A stretch of 64,000 nt of DNA from Hypericum androsaemum (GCA_963995505.1 OZ023190.1:9046162-9110161), one strand, 5' to 3'. Positions 1 to 12,094 are shown, counted from the stretch's first letter. The notes: a model not told the origin generated them from the sequence alone. A program made the numbers and translations.

Positions 1-285
1 AAGAGAGAGCATGAGTCCATGTGCTGTTCCAGTCCTACTTGTGCCCAAGAAGGATAAAACATGGAGAATGTGTGTTGATTGCCGAGCAGTCAACAACATA
101 ACGGTAAAATATCGTCACCCTATCCCTCGTTTAGATGACATGTTAGATGAGTTGCATGGTTCTTGCATGTTTTCTAAGATTGATTTGAAGAGTGGTTATC
201 ATCAAATTAGGATGAAAGAAGGAGATGAGTGGAAGACTGCTTTTAAAACTAAGTATGGGTTGTATGAGTGGATGGTCATGCCATT
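1..285 (+). pseudogene. A0 gag-pol, RT fragment upstream of B0 insertion
   Basis: This is the N-terminal half of a Ty3/gypsy reverse transcriptase. It is open from the left window edge and includes the [14 protein letters not shown] palm motif and the start of the [12 protein letters not shown] motif, which breaks off after MPF. The rest of the same gene resumes at 5845, beyond the inserted B0 element. The frame begins outside the window, so gag, protease and the 5' LTR of A0 are not visible. The sequence closely matches the intact family A element A3 at 24,933-29,720. The target duplication CCATT lies at 281-285. Confidence 0.9.
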
Positions 286-767
286 TGATGTAGCACAACG
301 GAGGCGTGCGAATCAACACCTCAAACGAACAAGGCTCGAACAGTTGAAAGAAATAAAACGATGGACAATTCCACTTGGATCTTCCGAAACAAGATGGAAG
401 GTTTGCTTGAGTCCACAAGCAGCCAACCAACGGCCAAGGTAGGAAATTCTCGCGCACGAAGCGCACTCAGCTCACTTGCACGTTTTTGGATTCAAAATCT
501 GTCCTCATTATTTCCTCTCCGCCAGATACAAATAGAAGGCGGGAGTTAAGGCAGGAGTTAAGGCGAGAATTATGGCAAGCCTCTTCACACGCCTCCTGTC
601 CGTAACCTCCCCTTTAACCCCCACTAATTGGCATTTAAATGTGCCTTATTACAACCACGAAATTAAACGCTGAATTAAGTGCAATAATTGAAACCACAAA
701 CTCCACGCGTTCCATGCACACGTCCAACGCACAAGCATGTTGACCAATGCACATTCGTCCTACGGCA
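286..767 (-). repeat. B0 3' LTR
   Basis: This 482-bp LTR is the downstream copy, because the element reads leftwards. It matches 5358-5839 with two substitutions that I can see, one near 540 and one near 709. It has no long reading frame, unlike the family A LTRs. The polypurine tract follows at 768-782. Confidence 0.95.
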
Positions 768-782
768 TCCTCCCCCCCTTAA
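768..782 (-). promoter_or_regulatory. B0 polypurine tract
   Basis: On the minus strand this is an A/G-only run ending directly at the LTR. It is the expected primer for plus-strand DNA synthesis. The call rests on position and composition. Confidence 0.8.
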
Positions 783-789
783 GAGCCTG

Positions 790-3700
790 CTAGTCTCGAG
801 CAGCTAAACGGCTTGGCAAAGGAAGAGGATTGAAATATGGCGTGAGATCAGCTACGTTGAAGGTCCTCGATACGCCTAGATCTTCCGGTAGGTCGATCAC
901 ATATGCATTGTCGTTGACACGCCGGAGCACCTTGTATGGACCAAACCGTCTTGCTTGAAGCTTGCCTCCCCAGCCTGCGGGCATGCGTTCCTTGCGAAAG
1001 TGCACCATAACCTGTTCTCCGGGTTGAAATATTTGCACCTTTCGCTTTGCATCCACTCGCTCTTTCTCCTTAGCGTACATTGTGCTAAGTCTTTTCTTCA
1101 CAGCTTCCAGTATGGCTTGCACGTCTTCAGCATAGGCGAGGGCACTTGTGTTGGCTCGAACAGGTCGTGGCACGCTGGAGACATCAACCAAATGGTTAGG
1201 GGCCTTTGTATACACCAAAGCAAAGGGAGGCTTCCCCGTAGACCTGTGAACAGCTCCATTATACGCGAATTCCGCAATAGGCAAAGCAAGATCCCACTGC
1301 CTTAGCCTCTCATGACACAAGCTGCGAAGAAGGTTGCCAAGGGTGCGGTTGGTTGCTTCCGTTTGACCATCTGTCTGAGGGTGCGCGGTGGTGCTGAATT
1401 GGAGCGTGGCATCGAACATCCTCCAAAGTGTCTTCCAAAAGCTGGCAAGAAACTTGGTGTCTCGATCAGAAACAATCGTTTTAGGCACGCCATGCAAACG
1501 CACCACCTCTCTAAAGAAATGCCTTGCCACCGCGGCTGCATCATTCATCTTCTTGCATGGCACAAAATGCGCCATCTTTGACAACCTGTCAACAATAACA
1601 AAAATAGAATCCGCCCCTCTTGGAGTGCGGGGTAAGCCAAGGATAAAATCCATGCTAAGGTCTTCCCATATGGCATTGGGAATTGGCAAAGGCGTGTACA
1701 GGCCAGCATTGTTGACTCCTCCCTTCGTTTCTTGGCACACACGGCAGTGTTGCACAAACTTAGCAACATCCTTGTACATCTTTGGCCAATGGAAACGCTC
1801 TTGCAACGAGGACAAGGTCTTGTCACGTCCCAAATGAGCTGCCAAGCCTCCCGCGTGCATCTCTTGCATCACATGAGCACGTAGGGATGACTTTGGTACA
1901 CACAACTGATTCCCTCTCATTAGGAACCCATCTTGCAAGAAATAATCTCCTACACCCTTTCCTTCCTTGCACTTCATCCAGATATCACCAAAGTCTCCAT
2001 CTTCCTCATACATATCTCGAACACAATCAAAGGCAGTAATCACACCTCGTAACTCAGTAAGCAATGCAAGTCTCCTACTCAAAGCATCAGCAACTATATT
2101 CTGAGTTCCGCTTTTATGAGAGATCTTAAAAGGGAATTTCTGTAAGTAGGTACACCAACGAGCATGCATCGGATTGCTAAGCCTAGAATGGTCATGCAAG
2201 AACTTCAAAGCCTTGTGATCTGAGTAGAGAATGAACTCCTTACCAACAAGGTAGTGCTCCCACGTCTTGAGAGCTCGGAAAACAGCGTAGAATTCTTTCT
2301 CGTACGTCGTCCACTTCAATCTTGCTTCACTAAGCTTCTCACTGAAGAAAGCCACAGGTTTCTTCTCTTGCGAGAGCACGGCCCCAATGCCAAGCCCGGA
2401 TGCATCCACCTCAACTTCAAATAGCTTGGCAAAGTCAGGGAGTGCGAGCACAGGTGCGGTGCTAAGCTTCTCCTTCAATGTCTGAAAGGCATGCTCAGCT
2501 TCTTCTCCCCAAACGAAGGGGGTCTGCTTCTTCAATAGGGCCGTGAGAGGGGCAGCAATCATGCTAAAATCCCGAATAAACCGGCGGTAGAAGGATGCCA
2601 AGCCAAGAAAGCTACGGGTCTGGCTCACATTTAAAGGAGCTGGCCAGGAGCGTATTGCTTCTATCTTGGCCTGATCAACATGGACTCCTTCCTTTCCAAC
2701 CCGGAACCCCAAAAACAGAAGTTGGCTCTTCCAAAAACTACACTTCTTCAGGTTCACGTACAATTGATTTGCTCGCAAGGTTGAGAACACCTCCTTCAAA
2801 TGCACCATGTGGTCTTCTTCGGTCTTGCTATACACCAAGATGTCATCAAAATAAACCACCACGTACTTGTCTAGGAAAGGCTTCAGGACTTGGTGCATTA
2901 GCCTCATGAACGTGCTTGGGGCATTAGTGAGCCCGAAAGGCATCACGAGCCACTCATACAAACCATCTCGCGTTTTAAACGCGGTCTTCCATTCATCACC
3001 AGGCCGAATTCTGATCTGATGATACCCGCTTCGTAGATCAATCTTGGAGAATATGGTAGCTCCACTCAGGTTGTCCAGCATATCATCGAGGCGAGGGATG
3101 GGAAATCTGTACCCGATTGTGATCTTGTTGATCGCCCTGCTGTCGATGCACATTCTCCAAGTGCCATCTTTCTTTGGTACGAGCAAAGCTGGCACGCCAC
3201 AAGGACTTAGGCTCTCTTGCACATAGCCCTTGTCCAGTAACTCTTGCACTTGCTCTCGGATAATTTGGTTCTCCTTCGGACTCATCCGGTAGTGCGGCAA
3301 GTTTGGAAGGGTTGCGCCAGGTATAAGGTCAATTTGGTGCTGGATGTCACGCAAGGGTGGTAGCCCCTTTTGCAAGCTTTCATCCACGAGCTCTGGAAAG
3401 AGCTCAAATAACTCCAGCACCACTTCAGGGAGAGACTCCAAGCCTTCATCTTCCTTGGCTGGAGGATTTGTCATAATAAGCACATGGAAACAACCTGCTT
3501 CTCGCGTGTAGTTCACCATCTCGTGCACAGAGGTCACCATAGATACGAGCTGCATGGCATTGGTTTGCCCCTTCACGTGCTTAGGCTTCTTCGGCAACAA
3601 AGTAAACTTCTCTCCCCCTTTTCTGACCTCGTACGTGTTCTCTTCGCCTCGATGCACGACCTTATTATCAAACTCCCAAGGTCTGCCTAACAGAATGTTG

Positions 3701-5184
3701 CATGCATCCATCTCAAGGACATCACATACAACTTGGTCAGAATACTTCCCAATTGTGATTGGGACAGTGCACCTCGAGTTGACCTTGATTCCCCCTCCGG
3801 ATCTGACCCATCCAATGGAATATGGAGTGGGGTGAGGTGAGGTCTTCAAGCCAAGCTTTTCCACTGTCTTGCTACTCACAAAGTTCTCCTGGCTGCCTCC
3901 ATCTATTATCACTTCACACACCACTTTCCCAACATGACAACTCGTGCGAAACAAGTTATTACGTTGGGAATCATCTCTCTTGGTTGCGGTCAATGCTACC
4001 TTCTGTATGACCCCGCAATACTCTTCTCCTTCAGAAGTCTCCTCCTCTTTATCACCCTCGTCCACGGGTGCACACAAATACGCCCCTTCCTCCTCCTCAT
4101 CCGAATCTTCCTTCTCGCAAAGTTGTGTAAACTTGCGTTTAGGACAATCACTAGACTTGTGGCCCATTTCATTGCATTTGAAACATCGGATTGATGAGGT
4201 TGTGGCTACCTCTTTTCCCTTTCTTTGTGCAAACACAGGGGCAGGCTTGCTAGGAGGGGGTTTAGGCTCGGAAGCTTGGGGTGTGCTCCTTTCCACACCT
4301 CCCCTTGAATAGGTGGAAGCCTGGCCAGGCCCTGAAAAACGGATAGAGGGCGCTTTCTTCCTCTTCAAGGCAGCCCCGATCTTTCTGGCTTTGGCACATG
4401 CGTCGTTGAAAAACAAAAACGTGTCAAACTCCATCTTGCTCTTGATCTCATAACTGAGGCCCTCAACAAACCGTGCAATCATCTGATCCTCATTCTCTTC
4501 CACATCGTTCCTCGACGCCAACCTCATGAATTCAGTCATGTACTCTTCCACCGAACGATTTCCTTGAGTGCACGTAAGGAATTGACTGTAGAGGGTCTGA
4601 TGGTAGTCCACTGGCAAAAACCTCTCCCTCAAGGCTTGCTCCATGGTCGGCTAGTCTCTGATTGGTAGATCTCCTCTTCTCCTACGAGACTCTTGTTCCT
4701 TCCTCCACCACACGGCAGCTCCGGACTCCAGCTTGAAGGCTACGTAGCTCACCTTCTGTTCTTCCGTGAGTTGCATGCAATCAAAATATTTTTCCACCGA
4801 GTCCAACCAGTTGAGAAAGCCTTCTACGTCCGCATCACCATAGAATTTCTCTATGTTCATTTTGAATGGACGATCCACCCTTCTATATTCTCCTCCACGC
4901 TCATATTCCTCCCTATAAACTTCTCTTCCAGGAGCACGTCCTAGATCACCGTGTCTACCACCTCCTCTACCTCGTTCCCTCAACACTCTCCCTCCCCTTC
5001 TCACATTAAGGGTAGCATCAGAATCTACATCCTCCTCTTCCTCTCTTCGTTCATTACGTACCTCAGCTGGAGGGGGTTGCACCGCGAGGTTGTCCAGGCG
5101 GGTAAGGATGGCCTGAATTGCCGCCTCCATTTGAGTGAATCTCTGGTTCATATCGGGTCTTGGAGTGTCATTAGGATCGGCCAT
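790..5184 (-). pseudogene. B0 gag-pol polyprotein, one internal stop
   Basis: This single frame of about 1,465 codons starts at the ATG at 5182-5184. The gag N-terminus (177 residues) stops at a TAG (4651-4653) where relatives have Trp, as in B2 and B1. The frame then stays open for 1,284 residues from the Met at 4644. Counting from that Met, a CCHC knuckle lies at 154-167 and the aspartic protease DGGS begins at 248. The RT YFDD box is at 598-601, with RNase H Asp747. The integrase triad is Asp999, Asp1060 and Glu1096, with exact D-35-E spacing. The protein ends in SRLAARD with no chromodomain or GPMTRARAR tail. A functional product would need readthrough of the stop or help from another copy. 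All catalytic residues that I can check are intact. Confidence 0.95.
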
Positions 5185-5341
5185 AGTGCAGTGGATTTTG
5201 GTGGTGCTAGGTGGGTAAAAATGAGACTTGGATCAGGAGATCACAAAGTCTTGTGGATCGGCTCGTAGATGAGGCTCTCTCAAACTCACTAGGTGATAGC
5301 ATTCACTCTCGATGAATATGGGAATTGATCTGATCGTAACC

Positions 5342-5355
5342 TGGCTCTGATACCA
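5342..5355 (-). promoter_or_regulatory. B0 primer-binding site (initiator tRNA-Met)
   Basis: The minus strand reads TGGTATCAGAGCCA, complementary to the 3' end of plant initiator tRNA-Met. It lies two bases inside the 5' LTR, the expected place for minus-strand priming. Confidence 0.92.
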
Positions 5356-5357
5356 CT

Positions 5358-5839
5358 TGATGTAGCACAACGGAGGCGTGCGAATCAACACCTCAAACGA
5401 ACAAGGCTCGAACAGTTGAAAGAAATAAAACGATGGACAATTCCACTTGGATCTTCCGAAACAAGATGGAAGGTTTGCTTGAGTCCACAAGCAGCCAACC
5501 AACGGCCAAGGTAGGAAATTCTCGCGCACGAAGCGCACTCAGCTCACTTGCACGTTTTTGGATTCAAAATCTGTCCTCATTATTTCCTCTCCGCCAGATA
5601 CAAATAGAAGGTGGGAGTTAAGGCAGGAGTTAAGGCGAGAATTATGGCAAGCCTCTTCACACGCCTCCTGTCCGTAACCTCCCCTTTAACCCCCACTAAT
5701 TGGCATTTAAATGTGCCTTATTACAACCACGAAATTAAACGCTGAATTAAGTGCAATAATTGAAACCACAAACTCCACGCGGTCCATGCACACGTCCAAC
5801 GCACAAGCATGTTGACCAATGCACATTCGTCCTACGGCA
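5358..5839 (-). repeat. B0 5' LTR
   Basis: This is the upstream 482-bp LTR of B0, nearly identical to 286-767. It is followed on the right by the target duplication CCATT and then by the continuation of A0 reverse transcriptase. I do not see a convincing TATA box in it. Confidence 0.95.
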
Positions 5840-5844
5840 CCATT

Positions 5845-8213
5845 TGGTTTGTCCAACGCACCTAGCACGTTTATGCGACTCATGAATCATGTTCTACGTC
5901 CATTCATTGGTAAATTTGTAGTTGTTTACTTTGATGATATACTCATCTATAGCAAGAGCGTGGGGGATCATCTAGAACATTTGAAATCTGTCTTAGATGC
6001 ACTTAGAGAAGAACAATTGTTTGCTAACTTGAAGAAGTGCACCTTTTGTACGGATAAGCTTGTATTCTTGGGTTTTGTTGTTGGGGCTAACGGAATACAG
6101 GTTGATGAAGAAAAGATCCGAGCTATCCGTGAATGGCCAAGCCCTACAAGTGTTGCTAATGTTAGGAGCTTTCATGGACTAGCTAGTTTTTATAGGAGAT
6201 TTGTGAAGGACTTTAGTAGCATAGCCGCACCCATAACTGAAGTCATCAAGAAGAACGTGGGCTTTACTTGGGGAGAAGCTCAAGAGAAGGCTTTCCAACT
6301 ACTGAAAGGGAAGTTGACTAATGCACCCTTGTTAGCTTTACCTAATTTCTCTAAGACTTTTGAAATAGAGTGTGATGCTTCTGGTGTAGGAATTGGAGCT
6401 GTCCTTATGCAAGAAGGAAGACCCATTGCATACTTTAGTGAGAAACTAAGTGGTGCAACCTTGAATTACCCGACCTATGACAAGGAGTTGTATGCACTAG
6501 TTCGAGCATTGGAGACATGGCAGCATTACTTATGGCCAAAGGAGTTTGTGATTCACACTGATCATGAGTCACTCAAGCACTTAAAGGGGCAACACAAGCT
6601 GAACAAGAGGCATGCACGATGGGTGGAATTCATTGAGACATTTCCTTATGTCATTCGCTACAAGCAAGGTAAGGAAAATGTAGTGGCTGATGCACTATCA
6701 CGAAGGTACGCCTTGATTTCAACTCTTGATGCTAAACTACTTGGCTTTGAACACATTAAGGCGATGTATGTTGATGATGTTGATTTTGGCGAGTTGTTTA
6801 GATCAACTGAAAGAAGTGCATTTGGTAAGTTCTTTCGTAATGAAGGTTACCTATTTCGTGAAAATAAACTTTGTGTGCCTAATTGTTCGATGCGAGAATT
6901 ACTAATTCAGGAGGCACATGGAGGTGGCTTAATGGGGCATTTTGCAATTGCAAAGACCTTGGCAATGCTACAAGATCATTTCTTTTGGCCACACATGAAG
7001 AGAGACGTTGAGAGAGTTTGTGGTCGTTGCATCACTTGCAAGCAAGCCAAGTCAAAGGTAAAAACCCCATGGTTTGTACACCCCACTACCTATACCTAGT
7101 GAGCCCTGGATTGATATCTCTATGGATTTTGTGTTAGGCCTACCTAGGACTAAGCGTGGAAGAGATTCAATTTTTGTGGTAGTGGATAGGTTTTCTAAGA
7201 TGGCACATTTCATTCCATGTCATAAAACTGATGATGCTTCAAACATTGCTGATTTGTTCTTCAGAGAGGTTGTTAGGTTACATGGCATGCCTAGGACAAT
7301 TATCTCTGATAGAGATGCTAAATTCCTAAGTTACTTTTGGAAGACCTTGTGGTGCAAGTTAGGTACTAAGTTGTTGTTTTCTACTACTTGTCATCCTCAA
7401 ACTGATGGTCAAACTGAAGTAGTAAATAGGACTTTGTCTACACTTTTGAGAGCACTCATTAAGCATAACATTAAGACTTGGGAAGATTGTTTGCCTCATG
7501 TTGAGTTTGCTTATAATCGTTCTGTCCATTCAGCTACTCAATTCTCACCATTTGAGCTTGTTTATGGATTTAATCCTTTGACTCCATTGGATTTATCACC
7601 TCTACCTTCGAGTGAGCATGTTAACTTCGATGGCAAGAAGAAAGCTGAATTTGTCAAGCAGTTACATGAGAAAGCTCGAATGAACATCGAGAAGCGCACG
7701 GAGCACTATGCAAGGCAAGCAAACAAAGGAAGGCACAAGGTTGTCTTTGAGCTGGGCGATTGGGTTTGGCTACATATGTGGAAGGAGCGTTTTCCTGTCC
7801 AAAGACGTTCAAAGTTGCTACCACGGGGAGATGGTCCATTCCAAGTGCTAGAACACATTAATGATAATGCCTACAAGCTAGACCTTCCGGGTGAGTATAG
7901 TGTAAGTGCTTCGTTTAATGTGGCTGACTTGAGTCCGTTTGATGTAGGTGATGATTTGAGGACAAATCCTTTTCAAGAGGAGGGGAATGATGTGAGCAAG
8001 CCTAAGGACGCACCTACTATCAAGCTTGTAGACTCGAAGCAAGTTCAAGTTCCGATTGGGCCAATGACAAGAGCACGAGCTAGGAAGTTGCAATCTGACT
8101 TCAATGGATTAATGGAAGAAGTTTGGGCTCAATCAAGTGCGTGGAGGACCAAGGACGTCCAAGAAGCCCAAGGGAGGCCCATGCACGTTTTGGAAGCTGA
8201 ATGGGAGGCTTGA
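5845..8213 (+). pseudogene. A0 pol: RT C-terminus, RNase H, integrase, with frameshift
   Basis: The pol resumes after the B0 insertion with the GLSNAPSTF motif. The YFDD box, the RNase H ECDASG motif and the integrase HHCC region follow. One extra A in the run at 7060-7064 shifts the frame just after AKSKVK. The remaining integrase (D-D-35-E core and C-terminal domain) reads on in the next frame from about 7066 to 8213, ending inside the 3' LTR with the GPMTRARAR tail. The element therefore carries two separate disruptions, the B0 insertion and this frameshift. Elsewhere it is close to A3. Confidence 0.93.
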
Positions 8214-8791
8214 CATGCACGTAAGCTTCTAGATGCATGCGCACATGGAGAATCAAGAAGAATCAGCCTATTTAGTCCGTGCATCTATTTGTTTTGGACG
8301 TGCACCTAGTAGTTATTCTATTAGATATTATTTGCTTATATTATTCCTTATTTAGTTGAATAAGTTCGGCCAGAATCTCTTTAGAATAGGAAAGAATTTT
8401 GGCCAGCCTTAAACTCCTTATTTGGAGTTAGTTTCGTTTAGGAAAGTTGTAAGACATGAGGAGCCTATATAAAGAGGCGTCCCCCTTCAATAAAGAACAC
8501 AACAATTCGGAAATTACTTAGCATTGGCTAATTGAGAGTTTTGATACTCGTTTGTTCTTGCTTAGGCTGGTGAGTCGTCTTGGCTAGAATCTATCTTTCA
8601 CTTATCAAGCGGATCATCCATCCCCGCTCGTGGCGTGATACGACCTTAGGTCAAGGTTCAGAAGCTCTTGCAGCGGGTTAAGGTTCAATTTTGTGCCTTA
8701 GTTCTTGTGAGTTCTTGTGAGTTGTGGTCTGTTCCATTCTAAAGTAACAAACGGTCCGAGTTGTGAGTCTTTTCCGCGAAGATTCATATCA
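7988..8791 (+). repeat. A0 3' LTR (804 bp), coding in its first quarter
   Basis: This LTR starts TGATGTGAGC and ends GATTCATATCA. The first 226 bases are the last codons of gag-pol, including the GPMTRARAR motif and a tail ending [21 protein letters not shown] box lies near 8466. The polypurine tract precedes it. Confidence 0.94.
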
Positions 8792-9942
8792 AGCAGCTTG
8801 GTACTCTTCCTCGGATATGTCCTCCAAAGAAGGCATGCTTTCATGCTCCGAATCCTCTTCTTCAGTTTCAATCTCTCCACTTTCCTTGATCACCATTGCT
8901 TGCTTGTTAGGGCATTGACTTGAGATGTGCCCTCTTCCTTTACACTTAAAGCACTTGATGTCACGGTTCCTAGCTGGAGTGACTTCCACTTTCCTTTGAG
9001 AAATAGCTTGAGAACTCTCGGATTTATGCTCTACTTTGGCTGCTTGTGGCTTGTCAAACTTCTTTTGGTAGTTTGGCTTCCAAGTAGAACTCGATGTAGC
9101 TCTTGTTCTCCCCTCTCCTCTCTTGAGTTGCTTCTCAATTTTCGTTGCCATATGCACCATGTCCTCCAACTCCACATAGTGTTGCAACTCAACTTTGTCT
9201 TGAATTTTAGGATTGAGTCCATTCAAGAATCTTGCCATTGTAACTTCTCTATCTTCATCTATATCAGCTCTTATCATGGCCATCTCCATCTGTTTGAAAT
9301 ACTCCTCCACGCTCAAATTTCCTTGCCTCATTCCTTGTAACTTCTTATACAGCCCTCTATAGTAATGACTTGGAACAAATCTCTTCCTCATCACCACTTT
9401 CATGTCTTCCCAAGTAGCTATAGGGCGTTCTCCATTTCTCCTCCTACTTGTCACAAGTTGATCCCACCAAGTTATAGCATAATCAGTGAATTCGGTGATG
9501 GCAAGTTTTACCTTCTTTGCTTCGGAGCTATTGTGGCAATCAAACACGAACTCAATCTTCTTCTCCCACTCTAAGTACGCCTCCGGTCAGAACGACCAGC
9601 AAAGGAGGGTATCTTCAGTTTGATACTCCCTATATTGTCGTCTCTCTTTTGCCTCGCCTCCCTAGGTGGGCGGTTTGTTCTTGCTCTCCTAAGACTCCTT
9701 GTAGAGCCTACGCCTTCTTCAGATTCAGAATCAGCTCCACTCGACTCTCCAATAGGTGCTCCTCTCCTACGCCTTTGGAGTTCGCCTCGCGTTTGGGGGT
9801 TGTCACGAGAATTCTCCACGGCATCTACGCGTAGTTGCAAAGGCTCCATCTGAGCTTGCACCATCTGCTCGAGCTTCCCGGCCAAGGCATCCACTAGTAA
9901 CTTAAGGTCTATGTTTCCCATAGTTTGACCTTCATGCGACAT
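8792..9942 (-). pseudogene. A1 gag, frameshifted and truncated
   Basis: This family A gag starts at the ATG at 9942. It has an acidic N-terminal segment, the retrotransposon gag core ([12 protein letters not shown]), a basic linker and a CCHC knuckle. A single missing G near 9585, in the codons for GRSDPE, shifts the frame, so the first part (9571-9942) and the second (8792-9547) are in different frames. It ends at EEEYQAA where A0 is inserted. It is a relic, and the rest of pol is not in the window. Confidence 0.92.
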
Positions 9943-10536
9943 GTTTGCTACAAGAAAAATTGGTTAGTAAAAAAAAATTATGGCCTCACAAGCTCACTCC
10001 CTTACGTGTATACTCTCAATGTAAGGTGCACTCAAGTTCACTCGTGTTTGCACTCAAATATTTGGCTTTTCTCTCTAAGGTACTCGCACACTCTTGCCTT
10101 TTTCCTCTCGTGATACTTGTATGTTCTTACTAAAGCTAGAACAGCCTTTGCTTGAGCTTCACGCTTTAACAAACAGAATGTTAAAGTTCCTCTTTTGGCC
10201 TTTCTTTGTCCTTTAGTCTTGCTTGTCCCTTTTCTTGATCAGCTGCTGCGCCTTCTTTAGTTCGCTAGCTTCCTTTTTGATTTTGCTTCCTCTTTAGCTT
10301 GCTCGCTGCCTATTCTACTTTGCTTCCTTTTCTTTTTCTTTTCTTTCCTTTTCTTTTCTTTTTCTTTTCTTTTCTTTTCTTTTCTTTTCTGTTTTTGCTT
10401 CACTCGTTTGTTTTCCTCTCTTTTCTCTCGAACAGCGAAGAACCTCACGGATTAGCAAGCAACAAAACGAACCCCAAAAAGAACAAGAATAATAAGGATA
10501 ATGAACTAAAGTAACAAGCTAAGCTCTGATACCAAA
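9943..10536 (-). other. A1 untranslated leader with purine microsatellite
   Basis: This stretch between the 5' LTR and the gag ATG has no gene. It holds the primer-binding site next to the LTR (about 10,522-10,535), an AAAAG-type purine repeat (seen as pyrimidines at about 10,320-10,395) and a TACTAAC plus polypyrimidine plus CAG acceptor-like signal just before the gag ATG. All family A copies share this layout. Confidence 0.85.
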
Positions 10537-11357
10537 TGATATGAATCTCAGCAGAAAAGACTCACAACTTGGACCGTTTGTTACTTCAGAATGGATCAGA
10601 TCACAACTCACAAAGAACTCAGAAGAACTAAGGCGCGAAATTGAACCTTAACCCGCTGCAAGAGCTTCTGAACCTTGACCTAAGGTCGTATCACGCCACG
10701 AGCGGGGATGGATGATCCGCTTGATAAGTGGAAGATAAATTCTAGCCAAGACGACTCACCAGCCTAAGCAAGAACAAACGAGTATCTAAACTCACAATTA
10801 GCCAATGCTAAGTAATTCTCCGAATTGTTATGTCTTTATTGAATGAGGATGCCTCTTTATATAGGCTCCATAAGTCTTACAATTTCCTAAACGAAAACTA
10901 ACTCCTAATAAGGAGTTCAAGGCTGGCCAAAATTCTCCTTCCTAATTTAAAGGAATTCTGGCCGAATTATTCAACTAAGTAGGAAAACAATCTAAACATA
11001 GATAACTAATAGAATATCTAGTAAATATCACGTCCTAAAACATAGTAGATGCAATTCCTAAAATTTAGGGACGCATGTCCAAGATAAGGTTGAAATTCAC
11101 GTGCGCATGCATCCAGGAGATTGCGTGCATCTCAAACTTCCCATTTAGCTTCCAAAACGTGCATGGGCCTCCCTTGGACTTCTTGGACGTCCTCGGTCCT
11201 CCACGCACTTGCTTGAGCCCAAACTTCTTGCATTAGTCCATTGAAGTCAGATTGCAACTTCCTAGCTCTTGCTCTTGTCATTGGCCCAATTGGAACTTGA
11301 ACTTGCTGCGAGTCTACAAGCTTGATAGTAGGTGCATCCTTAGGGTTGCTCACATCA
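10537..11357 (-). repeat. A1 5' LTR (821 bp)
   Basis: This LTR reads leftwards. Its sense start, at the right end, encodes the gag-pol tail ([12 protein letters not shown], ending PMHVLEAKWEV) in the frame 11,132-11,356. It has a TATA box near 10,855 and differs from the A2 and A3 LTRs by several small indels, so it represents an older subfamily. Confidence 0.93.
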
Positions 11358-11624
11358 CTCTCTTGTTTGCACACTATCCGGTCCACCTTTTCGCTGAGCT
11401 TCTTGACCTCCGTTCTCATTATATGCCTCATCCCACTAAGAAGGGCGTCCATAAACGTGTGTGGATCACCAACCAATGGTGCAACACCTTCAAAGGATCT
11501 TCTTGAGTAGTTATAAGACATTCTTGCAGATTCTCTTTTTTTCTACTTTCAACTTTTCTTTTCTTGATTTTTTTTTCAGCCTTCTTTCTTTTTCTTTTCT
11601 TGGCTGCCTTCTTCTCTATCTTTC
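11358..11624 (-). mobile_element. C0, fragment of a family C element
   Basis: This holds the N-terminal 54 or so codons of the family C frame (ATG at 11,519-11,521) and part of its purine-rich leader. It is bounded on the left by A1 and on the right by the LTR of C1. Outside these junctions it aligns with the interior of C1 and C2. The other parts of C0 are not recognisable in the window. Confidence 0.85.
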
Positions 11625-12094
11625 TGATGGGAATCTCGTTACGGATCCACGCAAAAGCCGGATCTATCTACGTTCAGATTGATGGAAATCTCGACCCGTT
11701 GTTTGCACCTTTGCAAGAACCTCGGTATGAACAACCTCGACCCGCTGTTGTAGGGAAACAAGAACCTTGAATTGATGAAGACGCCACAAACGGTGATGTA
11801 GATCCGCTTGATAAGTCGAAGGTGAACGAACGGAATCCCTCCGCTGTGTTCGAACAGTTCCGAAGAACCAAGAGAGCAAAGCCCACGTTTTTGTACTCAA
11901 ATTATTCTCCTCATTCTCATTGATAAAGCCTTTATATATAGGCAGATTGTTACAAAGAGATTCCTAATTAAATATAACTTCTAACTAGATAAATATGACT
12001 TAAAAATAGGAAACTGAAAAGGAAAACAAGTCTAGTACTCTTATGATTGCTAAAAACGTGATTATCACATAATCACCTTCCTAAACTGACTTGA
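11625..12094 (-). repeat. C1 3' LTR, left piece
   Basis: These are the first 470 bases of the family C LTR as read on the plus strand, cut at CTTGA by the B1 insertion. The rest is at 31,193-31,345. The uninterrupted junction can be read in the sister LTR at about 32,976-32,990. Confidence 0.94.

Larger units (their letters stand above)
286..5839 (-). mobile_element. B0, complete Ty3/gypsy LTR retrotransposon (family B), nested in A0
   Basis: This is a full-length element of 5,554 bp with two 482-bp LTRs (286-767 and 5358-5839) and LTR termini TG...CA. A perfect 5-bp target duplication, CCATT, lies at 281-285 and 5840-5844. A primer site complementary to initiator tRNA-Met sits two bases inside the right LTR, and a G-rich polypurine tract sits next to the left LTR. 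I noticed only two base differences between the LTRs, so the insertion is young. Its gag-pol frame has one visible defect, an in-frame TAG. It interrupts the reverse transcriptase of A0, and removing it restores the A0 sequence across the site. Confidence 0.96.
5840..8791 (+). mobile_element. A0, 3' part of a family A element, nested in A1
   Basis: This is the continuation of the element seen at 1-285: reverse transcriptase, RNase H, integrase, polypurine tract and a full 3' LTR (7988-8791). Its right end abuts the gag of A1, which reads in the opposite direction. The next five bases (8792-8796, AGCAG) are the expected target duplication, whose partner is off the left edge. Comparison with A2 (around 16,940) shows the same gag uninterrupted at this point, so A0 inserted into A1. 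Confidence 0.93.
8792..11357 (-). mobile_element. A1, 5' part of a family A element, nested in C0
   Basis: This minus-strand element has its 5' LTR at 10,537-11,357, a leader at 9943-10,536 and a gag fragment at 8792-9942. Pol and the 3' LTR lie beyond A0 and off the left edge. The five bases after its right LTR (11,358-11,362, CTCTC) match the uninterrupted family C reading frame at that point, so A1 inserted into C0. Confidence 0.92.

Noticed and set aside
790..1100. Chromodomain at the end of family B integrase
   Set aside because: The C-terminal segment ends at SRLAARD or SRREE shortly after the integrase C-terminal domain, leaving no room for a chromodomain, and I see no such motif.
11664..11900. 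Repeated 70-78 codon frames in C LTRs (also near 32,551, 34,962, 52,220 and 61,785)
   Set aside because: They are antisense or alternate-frame shadows within LTRs, occur in overlapping pairs and show no motif.
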